This document shows positions 44,317-53,683 of a stretch of DNA of 64,000 nt, in pieces. The number at the start of each line of letters is the position of its first letter. The first letter of the stretch is position 1. The stretch lies in the NCBI RefSeq assembly GCF_017104565.1, contig NZ_JAAGPD010000035.1, positions 1-64,000 of the forward strand, in the 5' to 3' direction. Source of the stretch: Paraburkholderia sp. Tr-20389 (GTDB lineage: Bacteria > Pseudomonadota > Gammaproteobacteria > Burkholderiales > Burkholderiaceae). The translations under genes and the position numbers were made by a program. The notes below the pieces were generated by a model. That model was not told the origin of the DNA. It ran no database searches and saw only the letters and a program-made list of their open reading frames with translations.

Positions 44317-44544
44317 ATGAACGCACAATCCGTGCTCGGTATCATCCATGCGCAGGAATTGCTGATCGTCTCGCTCGTACGTGCGCTTCCGCCCGGCGAG
44401 CGGCGCAAGGTGTCCGACGAGTTTCAAGGTCAGGTCGAACTGGCCGAAGCGCCCCATCTGAGCGACGGACACGACCGCGAGATGACGGATGCATTCAGGG
44501 CGCATATCCGCAAGCTGTCGATTCTGCTCGCGTCGTGTAGCTGA
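44317..44544 (+). CDS. Small hypothetical protein
   Basis: 75 residues from the ATG at 44317, with GGAGGT seven bases before; an in-frame ATG at 44305 overlaps that ribosome binding site. MNAQSVLGIIHAQELLIVSLVRALPPGERRKVSDEFQGQVELAEAPHLSDGHDREMTDAFRAHIRKLSILLASCS is helical throughout and soluble. No family recognised. Divergent from glgP. Confidence 0.7.
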   Translation: MNAQSVLGIIHAQELLIVSLVRALPPGERRKVSDEFQGQVELAEAPHLSDGHDREMTDAFRAHIRKLSILLASCS

Positions 44545-44640
44545 TTCGGCTCAGTCTGTCCCGCCGCGTCGACTCAATTCGTCCGGACGCGCCGAAGCAG
44601 ACAGTTAGTTGCATCGATGAACAATCGGTTCGCCCCGCTT

Positions 44641-44670
44641 GCAAGGGCCTTTCACGTCCGCCCTTTTTGC
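44641..44670 (+). terminator. Possible Rho-independent terminator
   Basis: Stem AAGGGC / GCCCTT with an 11-base loop and a TTTTT run, about 100 bases after the 75-residue gene and before the exporter gene. Confidence 0.5.
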
Positions 44671-44752
44671 GCAGTGCTCAGCACGATCTGCGCCACTCTG
44701 TAACAATCGCTTCATTCGCAGCGGATGCGCGGATCATCCTGCGATCCCGCGC

Positions 44753-46216
44753 ATGCCGATGCATGCCCCGCCCCGTTCGTTGCCGAGTCTGTCCTTGTCC
44801 GAGAACACACCTAATCCGGCACGCGTCGCAGACGCGCCCATGTCCGCCGGTCACCGTTTTGCGATGGCGGCGATCATGCTCTCCGTCGCGCTCGCCTCGC
44901 TCGATACCGCCATCGCCAACACGGCGCTGCCCGCGATGGCCGCGGATCTGCACGCGCGGCCGGCGGCATCCGTGTGGATCATCAACGCGTATCAGCTGGC
45001 GATGGTCGCAACGCTGCTGCCGCTCGCCGCGCTCGGCGATATCGTCGGGCACCGGCGCATCTATATCGGCGGGATCGGCGTGTTCACGGTGGCTTCGCTC
45101 GCCTGCGCGCTGTCACCGACCCTGCCGATACTGGCGGGCTCGCGCGTCGTGCAGGGGCTCGGGGCGGCGGCCATCATGAGCGTCAACACGGCGCTCATCA
45201 AACATCTGTATCCGCCGCATCAGCTCGGACGCGGGGTCGGTTTGAATGCGCTGGTGGTGGGGGTGTCGTTTGCTGTGGGACCGACGGTCGCGTCGCTGAT
45301 TTTGTCGGTCGCCGACTGGCCGTGGCTGTTTGCCGTCAACGTGCCGCTCGGCGTGCTGGCGTTGTCGTTCGCGTTGCCGGGACTGCCGCGCACGCCGCGC
45401 GGCACGCATCACTTCGACCGGATCGCCGCGCTGTTGAACGTGATCACGTTCGCCGCGCTGATTTTCGCGCTCGGCGAAGCGGCACAGCGCGCGCCATCGA
45501 CGATCGTGCTGGGCGCGGCTGCTATCGCGATCGTATTCGGCGCGCTGCTGATGCGCCGCGAAGCCGGCCATCCTGCGCCGATGCTGCCCGTCGATCTGTT
45601 CAAGCTGCCCGTGTTCGCGCTGTCTGCCGTGACGGCCGTGTGCTCGTTCGCCGCGCAAGGGCTCGCGTTCGTGTCGCTGCCTTTCTATTTCGAGGATGTC
45701 CTGCATCGCAGCCAGGTGGAGACCGGCTTCCTGATGACGCCGTGGCCCGTGATCGTCGCGCTTGCCGCGCCGTTCGCGGGCAGGCTGTCGGACCGCTATC
45801 CACCCGGACTGCTCGGCGCGATCGGCCTGGCGATTCTATGCGGCGGGATGGCTTCGCTCGCGATGTTGCCCGCGCATCCGCCCGTGATCGACATCACGAT
45901 CCGCATGGCGATCTGCGGCGCGGGCTTCGGCTTCTTCCAGTCGCCGAATCTGCGAGCGCTGATGGCGAGCGCGCCGCCCAATCGCAGCGGCGGCGCGAGC
46001 GGCATCATCGCGACTTCGCGGCTGATCGGGCAAACGACGGGCGCGGCGCTCGTCGCGCTGAGCTTCAGCATTGCCGGACCTCACGGTCCGACGCTTTCGC
46101 TGGCAGCGGGCGCGATGTTCGCGGGCGCCGCGAGCATCGCCAGTGGCTTGCGGCTCTTTGCGCCGTCCCACCGCGCGCAGACGGTAGTCACGACGGTGAC
46201 TGCGAAAGAGCAATAA
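44753..46216 (+). CDS. MFS multidrug exporter, DHA2 (14-TM) family
   Basis: About 487 residues from the ATG at 44753; the start is uncertain (ATG at 44759 or 44840 are alternatives and none has a good ribosome binding site). Fourteen membrane segments. DHA2 features: the first helix ends LASLDTAIANTALPAMAADL, TM2-3 loop GDIVGHRRIYIGGI, and the exporter motif C region GLNALVVGVSFAVGPTVASLIL. Likely proton-driven efflux of drugs or other small molecules. Convergent with the threonine aldolase gene across a hairpin. Confidence 0.87.
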   Translation: MPMHAPPRSLPSLSLSENTPNPARVADAPMSAGHRFAMAAIMLSVALASLDTAIANTALPAMAADLHARPAASVWIINAYQLAMVATLLPLAALGDIVGHRRIYIGGIGVFTVASLACALSPTLPILAGSRVVQGLGAAAIMSVNTALIKHLYPPHQLGRGVGLNALVVGVSFAVGPTVASLILSVADWPWLFAVNVPLGVLALSFALPGLPRTPRGTHHFDRIAALLNVITFAALIFALGEAAQRAPSTIVLGAAAIAIVFGALLMRREAGHPAPMLPVDLFKLPVFALSAVTAVCSFAAQGLAFVSLPFYFEDVLHRSQVETGFLMTPWPVIVALAAPFAGRLSDRYPPGLLGAIGLAILCGGMASLAMLPAHPPVIDITIRMAICGAGFGFFQSPNLRALMASAPPNRSGGASGIIATSRLIGQTTGAALVALSFSIAGPHGPTLSLAAGAMFAGAASIASGLRLFAPSHRAQTVVTTVTAKEQ

Positions 46217-46219
46217 GCA

Positions 46220-46246
46220 GGGAGGCGGGCATTGCGCCCGCCTCCC
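46220..46246. terminator. Hairpin between convergent exporter and threonine aldolase genes
   Basis: Perfect 11-bp stem GGGAGGCGGGC / GCCCGCCTCCC with a 5-base loop, in a 34-base gap between two stop codons. No T-run to the right but AAAA follows; likely a bidirectional terminator. Confidence 0.7.
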
Positions 46247-46250
46247 AAAA

Positions 46251-47255
46251 TCAGCGCGCGAAATACTCCTTCACCGCCGTCACGAACGTATCGATATCCG
46301 CCCGCGACACGTCCATATGCGTGACGAAGCGCGACGCGTACAGCATCTGCGTAAGGATGCCGCGCTCCTTGAGCCACGTTTCGAGCGGCGCGCAGTGCTC
46401 TTGCGGAAACTGCGCGAACACCATGTTGGTGGCCTGCGACTGCACTTTCACCTGATCGATCTGTGCGAGGCCCGCGGCGAGATGCGCGGCGTTGTCGTGA
46501 TCTTCGGCAAGCCGCTCGACGTTGTTGTCCAGTGCATACAGACATGCCGCCGCCAGCACGCCCGCCTGGCGCATGCCGCCGCCCAGCACCTTGCGCCAGC
46601 GATGCGCGACGTCGACCAGCGCCTTGCTGCCGACCAGCACCGACCCCACGGGCGCGCCCAGCCCCTTCGAAAAACAGATGGAGACTGAATCGAACGGTGC
46701 GCACAGCGCCTCGACCGGCTGCTTCGACGCGACGGCCGCATTGCAGACACGCGCGCCGTCGAGGTGCGTCGCCAGCTCGCGTTCGCGCGCGAGCTGCGTC
46801 GCCTCGGCGACATAGCCCGCGAGCAGCACCTTGCCGCCGATCGTGTTTTCCAGCGCGAGCAGACGCGTGCGCGCGAAGTGATTGTCAATGGGCTTGATGG
46901 CGGCAACGATCTTGTCGAGGGGAAGCGACCCGTCCAGCGCGTTTTCGAGCGGCTGCGGCTGAATGCTGCCCAGCACGGCCGCGCCGCCGCCTTCGTATTT
47001 GTACGTGTGCGCGGCCTGACCGACGATATACTCGTCGCCGCGCGCGCAATGCGCCATCAGCGCGGCGAGATTGCTCTGCGTGCCGCTCGGGAAGAACAGC
47101 CCCGCTTCCTTGCCCGCACGCTCGGCGACCGTGGCTTGCAGGCGCAGGACCGTCGGGTCGTCGCCCCAGACATCGTCGCCGGTTTCGGCGGCTGTCATCG
47201 CGGCGAGCATGTTCTTGCCCGGACGGGTCACGGTATCGCTGCGCAGATCGATCAT
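46251..47255 (-). CDS. ltaE: L-threonine aldolase (low specificity)
   Basis: 334 residues from the ATG at 47255 (MIDLRSDTVTRPGKNMLAAMTAAETGDDVWGDDPTV); an upstream in-frame extension is rejected. Fold-type I PLP enzyme with Schiff-base Lys197 in VSICFSKGLGAPVGS. Splits L-threonine or allo-threonine into glycine and acetaldehyde. Single gene. Confidence 0.92.
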   Translation of the reverse strand: MIDLRSDTVTRPGKNMLAAMTAAETGDDVWGDDPTVLRLQATVAERAGKEAGLFFPSGTQSNLAALMAHCARGDEYIVGQAAHTYKYEGGGAAVLGSIQPQPLENALDGSLPLDKIVAAIKPIDNHFARTRLLALENTIGGKVLLAGYVAEATQLARERELATHLDGARVCNAAVASKQPVEALCAPFDSVSICFSKGLGAPVGSVLVGSKALVDVAHRWRKVLGGGMRQAGVLAAACLYALDNNVERLAEDHDNAAHLAAGLAQIDQVKVQSQATNMVFAQFPQEHCAPLETWLKERGILTQMLYASRFVTHMDVSRADIDTFVTAVKEYFAR

Positions 47256-47393
47256 GTGCTTTTCCTCGAAGATGACGGGGCGCCCCACATACACGGCACG
47301 ACGAGTGAAGCGCGCGTTGAATCCGGAGAGTGTATCAACTCCGTCAAGGTCGAGCAGGTAGACCAAATGGCCAGGTTTGAACGGCGGCGGTGC

Positions 47394-50141
47394 TCAGGGC
47401 GTTTCGAGCGCGGACTCCCGCGAATCGAATGTATCCGCGAACGCCTCGAAGTCTTCGATCGGCAGCGGCCGGCAGAACAGATAGCCCTGGTACGCGTGAC
47501 ACCCCGCGTCGGCGAGGAACTGCCGTTGCGCCTGCGTCTCGACGCCTTCGGCGATCACGCCGAGGCCCAGACTCTGCGCGAGCGTAACGATCGCGCGCGC
47601 GATCACTGCGTCGTTCGGATCGTCGAGCACGTCGCGCACGAACGACCTGTCGATCTTCAGTTGCCCGAGCGGCAAGCGCTTCAGATACGACAGCGACGAG
47701 TAGCCGACGCCGAAGTCGTCGAGCGAAAACACCACGCCCTTGGTGCGCAACAACGTCATCTTGCGGATGATGTCCTCGACGTTGTCGACCAGCACGCTCT
47801 CCGTCAGTTCGAGCTTCAGGCGGCTCGGATCGGCGCCCGTTCGGGCCAGCGCGTCGAGCACGCTGGTCACGAAGCTGTCCTCGCGAAGCTGTTGCGCGCT
47901 CACGTTGACGGCAATCGACAGATGCGCGCGGTCCGCGCGCAACGACCACTGCGCGAGCTGCCGGCACGCCGTGTCGAGCACCCGGTCGCCGAGCGCGAGA
48001 ATCAGCCCGGTCTCTTCGGCGAGCGGAATGAATTCGGCGGGCGGCACGAGTCCATGCTGCGGATGCTGCCAGCGCACGAGCGCCTCCGCGCCCGTCACGC
48101 GGTTGCCCTTGAACACCTGGGCCTGGTAATGCACGAGCAGCTGGTCTTCATCGATCGCGCGGCGCAACGCCGCTTCGAGCGCGGCGCGTTCCATCACGAC
48201 CGTCTGCATCGCCGGGTCGAAGAAGCAGATCGCGTTGCGCCCGCTTTCCTTCGACTTGTACATCGCCAGATCGGACTGCTTCAGCAGTTCATCTATCGAG
48301 GTCTCGTGCCCGGTGAAAAGCGTCGCTCCGATGCTCGCCGTCGTGCGGAACTCCGTGCCCGCGAGGTAGTACGGATTGGACAGCGCGACCAGCACCCTTT
48401 CGGCGGCGGCTTCTGTTTCGCTGGCGGCTTCGTCGCGATTGCGGCTCAGATCGCTCAGTACGATCACGAACTCGTCGCCGCCCATGCGCGCCACCGTATC
48501 GCCTTCGCGCACGCTCGCCAGCAGCCTTCCCGCGACCTGGCCCAGCAGCAGATCGCCCTTGTCGTGACCGAGCGTGTCGTTGAGCGTCTTGAAGTTGTCG
48601 AGGTCGACGAACAGCAGCGCGCCATGCGTATGGTTCTGCGCACTCAGCGCGATGACCTGCCTCAGCCGGTCGCGCAACAGCGTGCGGTTCGGCAGATGCG
48701 TGAGCGCGTCGAAGAACGCCAGCTCCTTGATCTGCTCTTCCGCGAGCTTGCGCTCCGTGATGTCGTAGTGCGTGCCGATGTAATGCGTGACGTTGCCGTC
48801 GACGGCCTTCACGGCCGTAATGGTCAGCCACTTCGGGTAGATCTCGCCGTTCTTGCGGCGATCCCAGATTTCGCCCTGCCATCCACCTACGCGGTGGATC
48901 GTCTCCCACATCTCGCGGAAGAATGCGGCATCGTGACGGCCCGAGCTGAGCAGACGCGGGTTCCTGCCGATCACGTCGTCGGCGGTATAGCCCGTGCATT
49001 TGGTGAACGCCGAATTGACGCGCAGGATCGTGCCGTCGGCGTCCGTCACCATCATGCCTTCGAGCGAATCGAACGCGACGGCGGCGATGCGCAGTTCGGC
49101 TTCGCTCTCGCGCACTTCGGCTGTCATCTTCGACGCAAGCCGCATCGCGCGACTGCGGCCGCTCGCAAGGCTCCATGCCAGCAGTGCGAGCAGCAGGCTC
49201 AGCCCCGCGCCCGTGAGGGCGATCAGCAACTTCGCGTTGTGGCCGAAGCGCGCCTTGAAATCGGGCTGCGCCGTCATCGACAGCGTCCAGTCGTGCCCGC
49301 CGACCACGAGGTATTCGTTCGCCGAAATCACGTCGCGCTGCTTCGGCTCCGACGAGCGGTACAGCAGCGATTCCGCCGACGGCTGCGTGCCGTCGTAGAT
49401 GGACAGATAAAGCCCGGGCGGCTGATCGCCGTAGAGACTCGCCAGCACGTCGCGCATGCGGAACGCCGCGTAGACCCAGCCGAGCAGATGCGCACGGCGA
49501 TCGTCGACGGTGTCTTGCGGCGCGCCGCGCTCATAGATGGGCAGATACATCACGAAGCCGGCCACGGGCTGGGCGCCCGAATCCGATGCCAGTTGCACCT
49601 TGCCCGACACGACGGCGAGACCCGAGTCGCGCGACTTTTCCATCGCCCGCCGGCGCACGGGACTCGCCCACGTGTCGAAGCCGATCAGCGCATTGGGATC
49701 GGCGTACAACGGCTCCCGCGCGATCACGGGCGCGTAGCCCTCGCGCTCGCCGGGCGGATCGATTGCGTAGCGCCTGCCGAGGCGTCTGTGCATGTCGGCG
49801 AGGTGCGCATCGCGCCGTTGCGCGGGCACCCATTGCACGACGCCGAGCGCCTGCATGCCCGCGATGGTCGCATCGGCATTGACCGCGCCGAGGTAACCGT
49901 GAAACGCGTCGAGATCGAGCGAGCCGCGCGCCGCGAACATGCCCTGCACGCCGCGCAACATCTGCTCGTAGGTTGCCATCCGCTGCTCGACGCGGCTGAC
50001 GGCATCGCCCAGCGCGAAATTGAATTCGGACAGCAGTTCGCGCCGCACGGCCTGACGCTCGTGATCCCACACTGACCAGGTGATCGTCAACCCGGTCAGC
50101 AGAATCAGCAGCGGTAACAGGACGAGGCGCGCGCGGCTCAT
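47394..50141 (-). CDS. Membrane CHASE-PAS-GGDEF-EAL cyclic-di-GMP protein
   Basis: 915 residues. TM1 (about 7-23), periplasmic CHASE domain (about 60-260, GVVQWVPAQRRDAHLADMHRR), TM2 (about 307-330), PAS/PAC (about 345-475), GGDEF domain with an intact GGDEF (554-558) and EAL domain with EAL at 686-688 and DDFGVGYSSLSYLKRLPLGQLKIDRSFV. Both catalytic signatures are intact, so it may make, break or switch cyclic-di-GMP. Its start overlaps the end of the upstream binding-protein gene by 4 bases, implying coupled synthesis. Confidence 0.92.
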   Translation of the reverse strand: MSRARLVLLPLLILLTGLTITWSVWDHERQAVRRELLSEFNFALGDAVSRVEQRMATYEQMLRGVQGMFAARGSLDLDAFHGYLGAVNADATIAGMQALGVVQWVPAQRRDAHLADMHRRLGRRYAIDPPGEREGYAPVIAREPLYADPNALIGFDTWASPVRRRAMEKSRDSGLAVVSGKVQLASDSGAQPVAGFVMYLPIYERGAPQDTVDDRRAHLLGWVYAAFRMRDVLASLYGDQPPGLYLSIYDGTQPSAESLLYRSSEPKQRDVISANEYLVVGGHDWTLSMTAQPDFKARFGHNAKLLIALTGAGLSLLLALLAWSLASGRSRAMRLASKMTAEVRESEAELRIAAVAFDSLEGMMVTDADGTILRVNSAFTKCTGYTADDVIGRNPRLLSSGRHDAAFFREMWETIHRVGGWQGEIWDRRKNGEIYPKWLTITAVKAVDGNVTHYIGTHYDITERKLAEEQIKELAFFDALTHLPNRTLLRDRLRQVIALSAQNHTHGALLFVDLDNFKTLNDTLGHDKGDLLLGQVAGRLLASVREGDTVARMGGDEFVIVLSDLSRNRDEAASETEAAAERVLVALSNPYYLAGTEFRTTASIGATLFTGHETSIDELLKQSDLAMYKSKESGRNAICFFDPAMQTVVMERAALEAALRRAIDEDQLLVHYQAQVFKGNRVTGAEALVRWQHPQHGLVPPAEFIPLAEETGLILALGDRVLDTACRQLAQWSLRADRAHLSIAVNVSAQQLREDSFVTSVLDALARTGADPSRLKLELTESVLVDNVEDIIRKMTLLRTKGVVFSLDDFGVGYSSLSYLKRLPLGQLKIDRSFVRDVLDDPNDAVIARAIVTLAQSLGLGVIAEGVETQAQRQFLADAGCHAYQGYLFCRPLPIEDFEAFADTFDSRESALETP

Positions 50142-50941
50142 CGCGGAAGCGTGAAGTCGACCATCGAATCCGCGAGTTCAGGTTTGAAATACTTCCTGAA
50201 AATGCGGCGCACCGTGCCGTCCGCGCGCATCTCTTCGACGAGCGCGCGCCACTTGTCCCGCTCTTCGGGCGACAACGCCTTCTTCGACATGATGAGACCG
50301 TGCGGCGTCGCGGGATCGCTGAATTCGATGATGGTGGTGATGTCGCGGATGCGTTTCTCATCCAGCGCCGGATAGTCGAACGGCTCGATGATCATCCCCT
50401 GAATGCTGCCGCGCATCAGCGCCTGATAAAGCGGATCCAGCCCGCCCGCCTGACTGACGCGATTGGCTGCGGCAAGCGTATCCACCAGTTCGTTGGCCGA
50501 CTGACCATACCGGAAGCTTCTGATGACGCCAAGCTGAAAGTTATCGTTGTGTGCAAAATCGGACAGTTGCCGGATCCCGGCGTCCTTGCGCACGAGCAGA
50601 TAGAACCGGTCGCTGAAGTACCACGCGAACGAAGCGTACTGGTCGCGTTCTTCGTTGGTGATGCCGGACAGGCTGAAATCGAGCGCGCCGGATTCGATCA
50701 CCTTCCAGATACGCGCCCGCGACATCAGGCTCACGCGGATTTCGCAGCCGCTGCGGCGCGCCAGCTCGTCGGCGAAATCCTTGTCGATGCCCTCGTTGGT
50801 CTCCTGCGAATAGAGCAGCCCATGATCGTGCAACGCAAGCGTGAAAGGACGCGTGCAGTCGGGGCCGCCCGCGAAGGCGCAAGTGCTGGCGGCCGCCAGT
50901 GCGAGCCCGCTTAGCAAGCCGATGAGTCCGCGGTGAATCAC
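50138..50941 (-). CDS. Periplasmic solute-binding protein (SBP_bac_3) coupled to the GGDEF-EAL gene
   Basis: 267 residues with a signal peptide (MIHRGLIGLLSGLALAAASTCAFA). The mature protein is a class II amino-acid-type binding protein (LALHDHGLLYSQETNEGIDKDFADELARRSG...ALDFSLSGITNEERDQYASF). It is not beside any transporter genes; instead it overlaps, by 4 bases, the gene of a membrane cyclic-di-GMP protein with a periplasmic sensor domain. A sensory partner role is likely (inference). Confidence 0.88.
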   Translation of the reverse strand: MIHRGLIGLLSGLALAAASTCAFAGGPDCTRPFTLALHDHGLLYSQETNEGIDKDFADELARRSGCEIRVSLMSRARIWKVIESGALDFSLSGITNEERDQYASFAWYFSDRFYLLVRKDAGIRQLSDFAHNDNFQLGVIRSFRYGQSANELVDTLAAANRVSQAGGLDPLYQALMRGSIQGMIIEPFDYPALDEKRIRDITTIIEFSDPATPHGLIMSKKALSPEERDKWRALVEEMRADGTVRRIFRKYFKPELADSMVDFTLPR

Positions 50942-51177
50942 GGTGATGCTCCCCGTCGTTGGGTGGTGAGTGCAGTAGTCGTTCTATGCAGGCAATCGCT
51001 CGCGAAGCGCCTGGGGAGCCTACGCGAAAATGGCCCAACCGGGTTAACGGCAAAAAAGACGGCGAGCTTGACCTGCTGTTTGCGCGAATGGCAAATGGAT
51101 CCGCCGCCAACGCTCGCGCCTCATTTCATTTCACTGACGACAGGCGAATCGCGTGCCGTGCGACGCTTGCGCAACCT

Positions 51178-52986
51178 TCACGCCACCGTCGCCACGAAGA
51201 TCGCGTTGTTGACGGCATGCAGCAGCATCGGCATCGCAAGGCCCTTCGTTTTCTTCGCGAGCCAGCCGGCCACGAGCGCCAGCAGGAACAGATAGGCGAA
51301 CGCGCGCAAATCCTGATGCATCGAAGCGAACACCACCGCCTGAATCACGTTCGACCAGCGGAAGCCGAGATGCCGCGACAGGCCACCCAGCAGTCCGCCG
51401 CGAAACACCAGTTCTTCGATGATGGGCACCGCCACGCAAAGAATCGCGACGGCAAGCGGCAACGAGCCCATTGCCTTCGCGCCGATCACGATGGATTGCG
51501 CGAACGACACGACGCTCGTGTCCGCGACGTGCGGGGCGTGCGATGCCGTCGCCCAGCGCAGCACGTTGATGCTGAGAACGGCGGCTGCGGGCAGCATCCA
51601 CTTCAGCTGCCATGCGCCGCGTCCCCACAGGCCGCGCCACGCGATGCGCCGCATGATCCATGCGAGACCGGCAGCGGCGAACAGCAGTGTCCACACATAA
51701 GCGATCACGAGATCGCTCTGCCAGCCGACGCGCCCTACCTTGTCCTTCACCTGCGCGATAAGCGCAGTGCCCGAATGAAACGACATCACCAGCCAGAGCA
51801 CGACCGAGAACAGACTCAGCGCATACCACGCGTGCCTGAGTCCGATGCCCGCGAACAGCGGCTCGGACACCTCGCCTTTGCGCAAGCGGACCACGCCGCG
51901 ATAGTGAACGGGAAACATCAGGAGGCCCGGCAAGCAGGCGATGATGGCGACCGTCATCAGGCAACTGAAGGCGAGCGGAAGCAGGTCGCGCGTAAAGGCG
52001 GCGGCCGGGCTCAACGACAGAAGATGTGCGTAAGCGGACGCGAGCCGCGTCGCGTTGTGGGTGCGCGAATACTCGTCGGCGATGACGGCGGCGGCGGCGT
52101 TGGCGTCGTGCGTATCGAAGGCGACGTCCAGACGCAATTGCCGCAGCGGCGGCGTTTCGTTCTTGATGGGCGCTTTGTCGGCGGACAGAACGGACTGCGC
52201 AGCCGTCGAGTTTCCCGCGTGCTGAAGCGCCCGTGCGCGCGTGTAGGTGTCGATCTTCAAACCCGCCTCGTCGGTCCGGCGCAGTTCGTCGAGTGCGGCG
52301 GCCGGCGTCAGCGCGTCGACGGCGACGTTGATGCGCCGGGACGCTTGCCAGGCCATCTTCGGGACCGGCGACGCCGACAGCAGCGCAACGCCTTCCTTTA
52401 CCTTGCCGTGGGTGCCGAGAAAGCGCACGGCGTCGATGAGCTGCGGGCTGGCCGGATCGAGATGCGCAGCGATGACGGCTTCTTCGCCGGCGCGCCGGTC
52501 GTCTTTCTGCATCGCATAAGCGCGCGAGAGCGACGCGTGGAGGCGCGCTTTCTGCGCCGTGCTCCAGCCGGCGGAACGCGCGACGAGCGGCTCGCCGACA
52601 CTGGTGGCGTCCTTGCCGAAGCGCTGCTCGAGATTGAACAGCAACGCGTCCGCATTCGACGGAAACTGCTTTTCGAGGCGAGTGCGGCATGCGTCCAGAT
52701 CTTTCGACGCGACGTCGGTCCACGCGAGATCTTCGGCCCACGCGTAGTGCTGGATGAACGTGCAACGTGCGATGGCGAGCGCGGCGTCGTCGGGTCGCTG
52801 CTTTTGCGCGGCCTCGTACGCGTCGAGCACCTTTTTGTACGCGGCCTGCTGCTGGGTCGACACGAGTTCGGATGCGCGATCCGCGGAGTGCAGCAGATCG
52901 GGCGTCGGCAATGTGTCGCCGGCGTGACAGAGCTGGCAGATCAGCACGGCGCCCCATGCCAGCAGATATTTTCTGAGCGGCTTCAT
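51178..52986 (-). CDS. CPBP-family intramembrane glutamic protease with large N-terminal periplasmic region
   Basis: 602 residues. A signal-like start (MKPLRKYLLAWGAVLICQLCHA), then about 320 soluble residues with TPR-like helical repeats, then 7-8 membrane helices. The CPBP/Abi motifs are intact: Glu524-Glu525-x3-Arg529 (IIEELVFRGGLLGGL), His557 (FASMHQ) and His590 (LLHAVNN). Such proteins are Rce1-like proteases. The long N-terminal helical region is unusual for bacterial CPBP proteins, which are typically 200-300 residues. Starts 2 bases after the next gene ends. Confidence 0.82.
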   Translation of the reverse strand: MKPLRKYLLAWGAVLICQLCHAGDTLPTPDLLHSADRASELVSTQQQAAYKKVLDAYEAAQKQRPDDAALAIARCTFIQHYAWAEDLAWTDVASKDLDACRTRLEKQFPSNADALLFNLEQRFGKDATSVGEPLVARSAGWSTAQKARLHASLSRAYAMQKDDRRAGEEAVIAAHLDPASPQLIDAVRFLGTHGKVKEGVALLSASPVPKMAWQASRRINVAVDALTPAAALDELRRTDEAGLKIDTYTRARALQHAGNSTAAQSVLSADKAPIKNETPPLRQLRLDVAFDTHDANAAAAVIADEYSRTHNATRLASAYAHLLSLSPAAAFTRDLLPLAFSCLMTVAIIACLPGLLMFPVHYRGVVRLRKGEVSEPLFAGIGLRHAWYALSLFSVVLWLVMSFHSGTALIAQVKDKVGRVGWQSDLVIAYVWTLLFAAAGLAWIMRRIAWRGLWGRGAWQLKWMLPAAAVLSINVLRWATASHAPHVADTSVVSFAQSIVIGAKAMGSLPLAVAILCVAVPIIEELVFRGGLLGGLSRHLGFRWSNVIQAVVFASMHQDLRAFAYLFLLALVAGWLAKKTKGLAMPMLLHAVNNAIFVATVA

Positions 52987-52988
52987 GG

Positions 52989-53450
52989 TCAGGTCGACAG
53001 CGTGCCCGAGTGAGTGCGTGCAGGACGAGGCGCGGCGTTCGTCGGCCGTCGCGAGGCATCATCCGATGTGACCGTCACGCCCTGCACCATCAGACACAGC
53101 ACGAAGCCGAGCACCTGAAGGAAGCGGGCGAGCGAAAAGAAGTTTTCCTTGAGGTCGACGCGATAACGTATCGCCGATCCGTTCGCCAGATTGCCCGTCG
53201 CGTAGACGGTATTGTCGGGCAGGCGAAATATCGCGGACAGCGCGCTGGAGACGAAACGTGCAATCAGCAACGCACCGAGCGCGGCCGCGCCGATGTGCAA
53301 TTCGAACATCCAGCGCGGCTGACCGGACATGCGGAGCCATGCCACGTCCGACAGATTGACGTATGCCGACGCGCCCCCGCATGCCGCAGCGAACAGACAC
53401 GATATGAGCCAGGATCGTGGCGCCCCGGCCTGTCTCAGATAGTTGTACAT
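52989..53450 (-). CDS. Small membrane protein upstream of the CPBP protease
   Basis: 153 residues from the ATG at 53450 (MYNYLRQAGAPRSWLISCLFAAACGGASAYVNLS). Three or so hydrophobic segments (about 13-30, 48-68 and 105-125) separated by short soluble parts, and a polar, disordered C-terminus. No family recognised. The 2-base gap to the CPBP gene makes them an operon. Confidence 0.65.
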   Translation of the reverse strand: MYNYLRQAGAPRSWLISCLFAAACGGASAYVNLSDVAWLRMSGQPRWMFELHIGAAALGALLIARFVSSALSAIFRLPDNTVYATGNLANGSAIRYRVDLKENFFSLARFLQVLGFVLCLMVQGVTVTSDDASRRPTNAAPRPARTHSGTLST

Positions 53451-53606
53451 GACTCTTGTCTCGCAGAACGCGATCTGCGCGATGCGTTGTGCTCGCCTGG
53501 CGCACACGGATCGTACAGCGCTCGAACGTGCTTACGGCAAGGTGTCACGAAACTTTACCTGCGCGGTGTCAGCGCGAGAGATTTGACAATCTGAAATGGA
53601 AGGCGC

Positions 53607-53647
53607 AAAAAGCAACGCGCCCACGACCTCGACGATCGTGGGCGCGT
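53607..53647 (-). terminator. Rho-independent terminator of the aromatic acid transporter gene
   Basis: Perfect 12-bp stem ACGCGCCCACGA / TCGTGGGCGCGT with a 9-base loop. Read on the minus strand it is followed by TGCTTTTTG. Confidence 0.88.
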
Positions 53648-53683
53648 AAAACGCATGGGTTTGCCCGAAAAAACGCGGCCTTC

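Noticed and set aside
46764-50075. A very long open frame on the plus strand opposite ltaE and the GGDEF-EAL gene
   Set aside because: High GC3 in the true minus-strand genes suppresses stop codons in the antisense frame. Its product is His/Arg/Gln-rich with no domain, while the minus strand encodes complete known proteins.
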